Below, one piece after another: positions 15,033-15,259 of a stretch of 15,259 nt of DNA. The notes beneath the pieces were generated by a model. The model made no database searches and was not told the DNA's origin. It saw nothing but the letters and a program-made list of their open reading frames with translations. Positions within the stretch are counted from its first letter, which is position 1, and the number at the start of each line of letters is the position of its first letter. The stretch comes from CAYZJD01 sp964478455 (GTDB lineage: Bacteria; Acidobacteriota; Terriglobia; Bryobacterales; Bryobacteraceae): contig CAYZJD010000073.1 of assembly GCA_964478455.1 (NCBI GenBank), positions 1 through 15,259 of the forward strand. The letters run 5' to 3'. A program made the position numbers and the translations under genes.

Positions 15033-15119
15033 TCACGCGCTGAGGCGGATCGCCTGGCCGGCCAGTTGAAAGCATGCCCGAAATATCGGACAGAGGGCGG
15101 CGAAACGCAACGTGCTCAT
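15033..15119 (-). CDS. Possible 28-residue leader peptide of the operon
   Basis: ATG 15119 opens a 28-codon frame (starts MSTLRFAALCPIF, ends AIRLSA) with GGAG about 9 nt upstream. Its TGA (15035-15033) overlaps the GAGGA ribosome binding site of the TIM-barrel gene, whose ATG is 8 nt further. The peptide is hydrophobic with a few Arg and two Cys, and has no run of one amino acid as in classic attenuators. It may be a chance frame or a coupling uORF. Confidence 0.25.
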   Translation of the reverse strand: MSTLRFAALCPIFRACFQLAGQAIRLSA

Positions 15120-15224
15120 TACCAGGTTCTCCGGGTCAGCCAATCTCCACGTTGTGAATCGCTCGCAGCATATCACAGGCGCTGCCGGCGGAAGGTACTC
15201 AGTTGTGGAAGCCCGAGGAGGACG
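15120..15224. promoter_or_regulatory. Divergent promoter region between the operon and the right-edge gene
   Basis: This stretch lies between the minus-strand operon and a plus-strand start, so it should hold promoters for both. On the minus strand a -10-like TATGCT (15172-15167) is visible without a good -35. TGTGA (15153-15157) and TCACA (15173-15177) form an inverted repeat with a 15-bp spacer, which could be a regulator site. The evidence is weak. Confidence 0.3.
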
Positions 15225-15259
15225 ATGAAGAAACCTGTTGGTGAGGTCGTGAATGACCG
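15225..15259 (+). CDS. Start of a divergent gene, truncated by the window edge
   Basis: ATG 15225 follows a strong ribosome binding site, GAGGAGG (15215-15221), and the frame MKKPVGEVVND is open to the edge. Eleven full codons are too few to identify it. Its divergent position next to the operon would suit a regulator or an exported partner; that is a guess. Confidence 0.5.
   Translation, partial: MKKPVGEVVND

Noticed and set aside
15153..15177. CRP-type operator TGTGA...TCACA
   Set aside because: The spacer is 15 bp rather than 6, so it does not fit a standard CRP site; it is kept only as a generic inverted repeat.
1..15259. CRISPR array, tRNA or rRNA genes, insertion sequence or transposase
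   Set aside because: No regularly spaced repeats, RNA gene signatures or transposase motifs were seen; the REP-like palindrome is the only mobile-type sequence.

Overview
The window is high-GC bacterial DNA, densely coded on both strands. It most probably comes from an Acidobacteriota member of the Solibacter/Bryobacter group. The best clue is the secreted protein at the left edge, which carries a TIGR03437-type domain, a module characteristically expanded in that lineage. This placement is inference from gene content; there is no rRNA or tRNA in the window to confirm it.

Layout. (1) Positions 1-3275, minus strand: a large secreted glycosidase-like protein that runs off the left edge, with an N-terminal TIGR03437-like module, a clan GH-A-like barrel and a CBM-like insert. 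(2) 3302-3649, plus: a small cupin, starting only 26 bp from the glycosidase start. (3) 3650-3862: a non-coding stretch rich in short repeats and palindromes, ahead of a cyclic-di-GMP module. (4) 3863-7019, plus: a PilZ-domain protein tightly coupled to a PAS-PAS-GAF-GGDEF-EAL protein. (5) 7020-7287: leader and promoter region. (6) 7288-9465, plus: two proteins of unknown function, a zinc-ribbon/coiled-coil protein and an all-helical protein with a HEPN/DUF4145-like N-terminus.

(7) 9480-15024, minus: a five-gene operon. In transcription order it encodes a TIM-barrel isomerase/decarboxylase-like enzyme, an SDR dehydrogenase, a protein resembling D-apionate lactonase (ApnL), a RhaT-family sugar/proton symporter, and a protein resembling D-apionate oxidoisomerase (ApnO). 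The first three genes are joined by 4-bp stop/start overlaps, and a 28-codon leader frame may precede them. I read this as a pathway for the branched sugar D-apiose or its acid, a plant cell-wall sugar. In that scheme RhaT imports the substrate, the SDR may oxidise the sugar, ApnL opens the lactone, ApnO makes 3-oxo-isoapionate, and the TIM-barrel enzyme may decarboxylate it. A near-perfect REP-like inverted repeat fills the gap between the last two genes and supplies the stop codon of the symporter gene. (8) 15225-15259, plus: the first codons of a divergent gene with a strong ribosome binding site.

The main candidates for a second look are the apionate operon with its unusual enzyme complement, the REP-like element, the EAL domain with Val in place of the motif Arg, the unknown zinc-ribbon/HEPN-like pair, and the unusual architecture of the secreted glycosidase.
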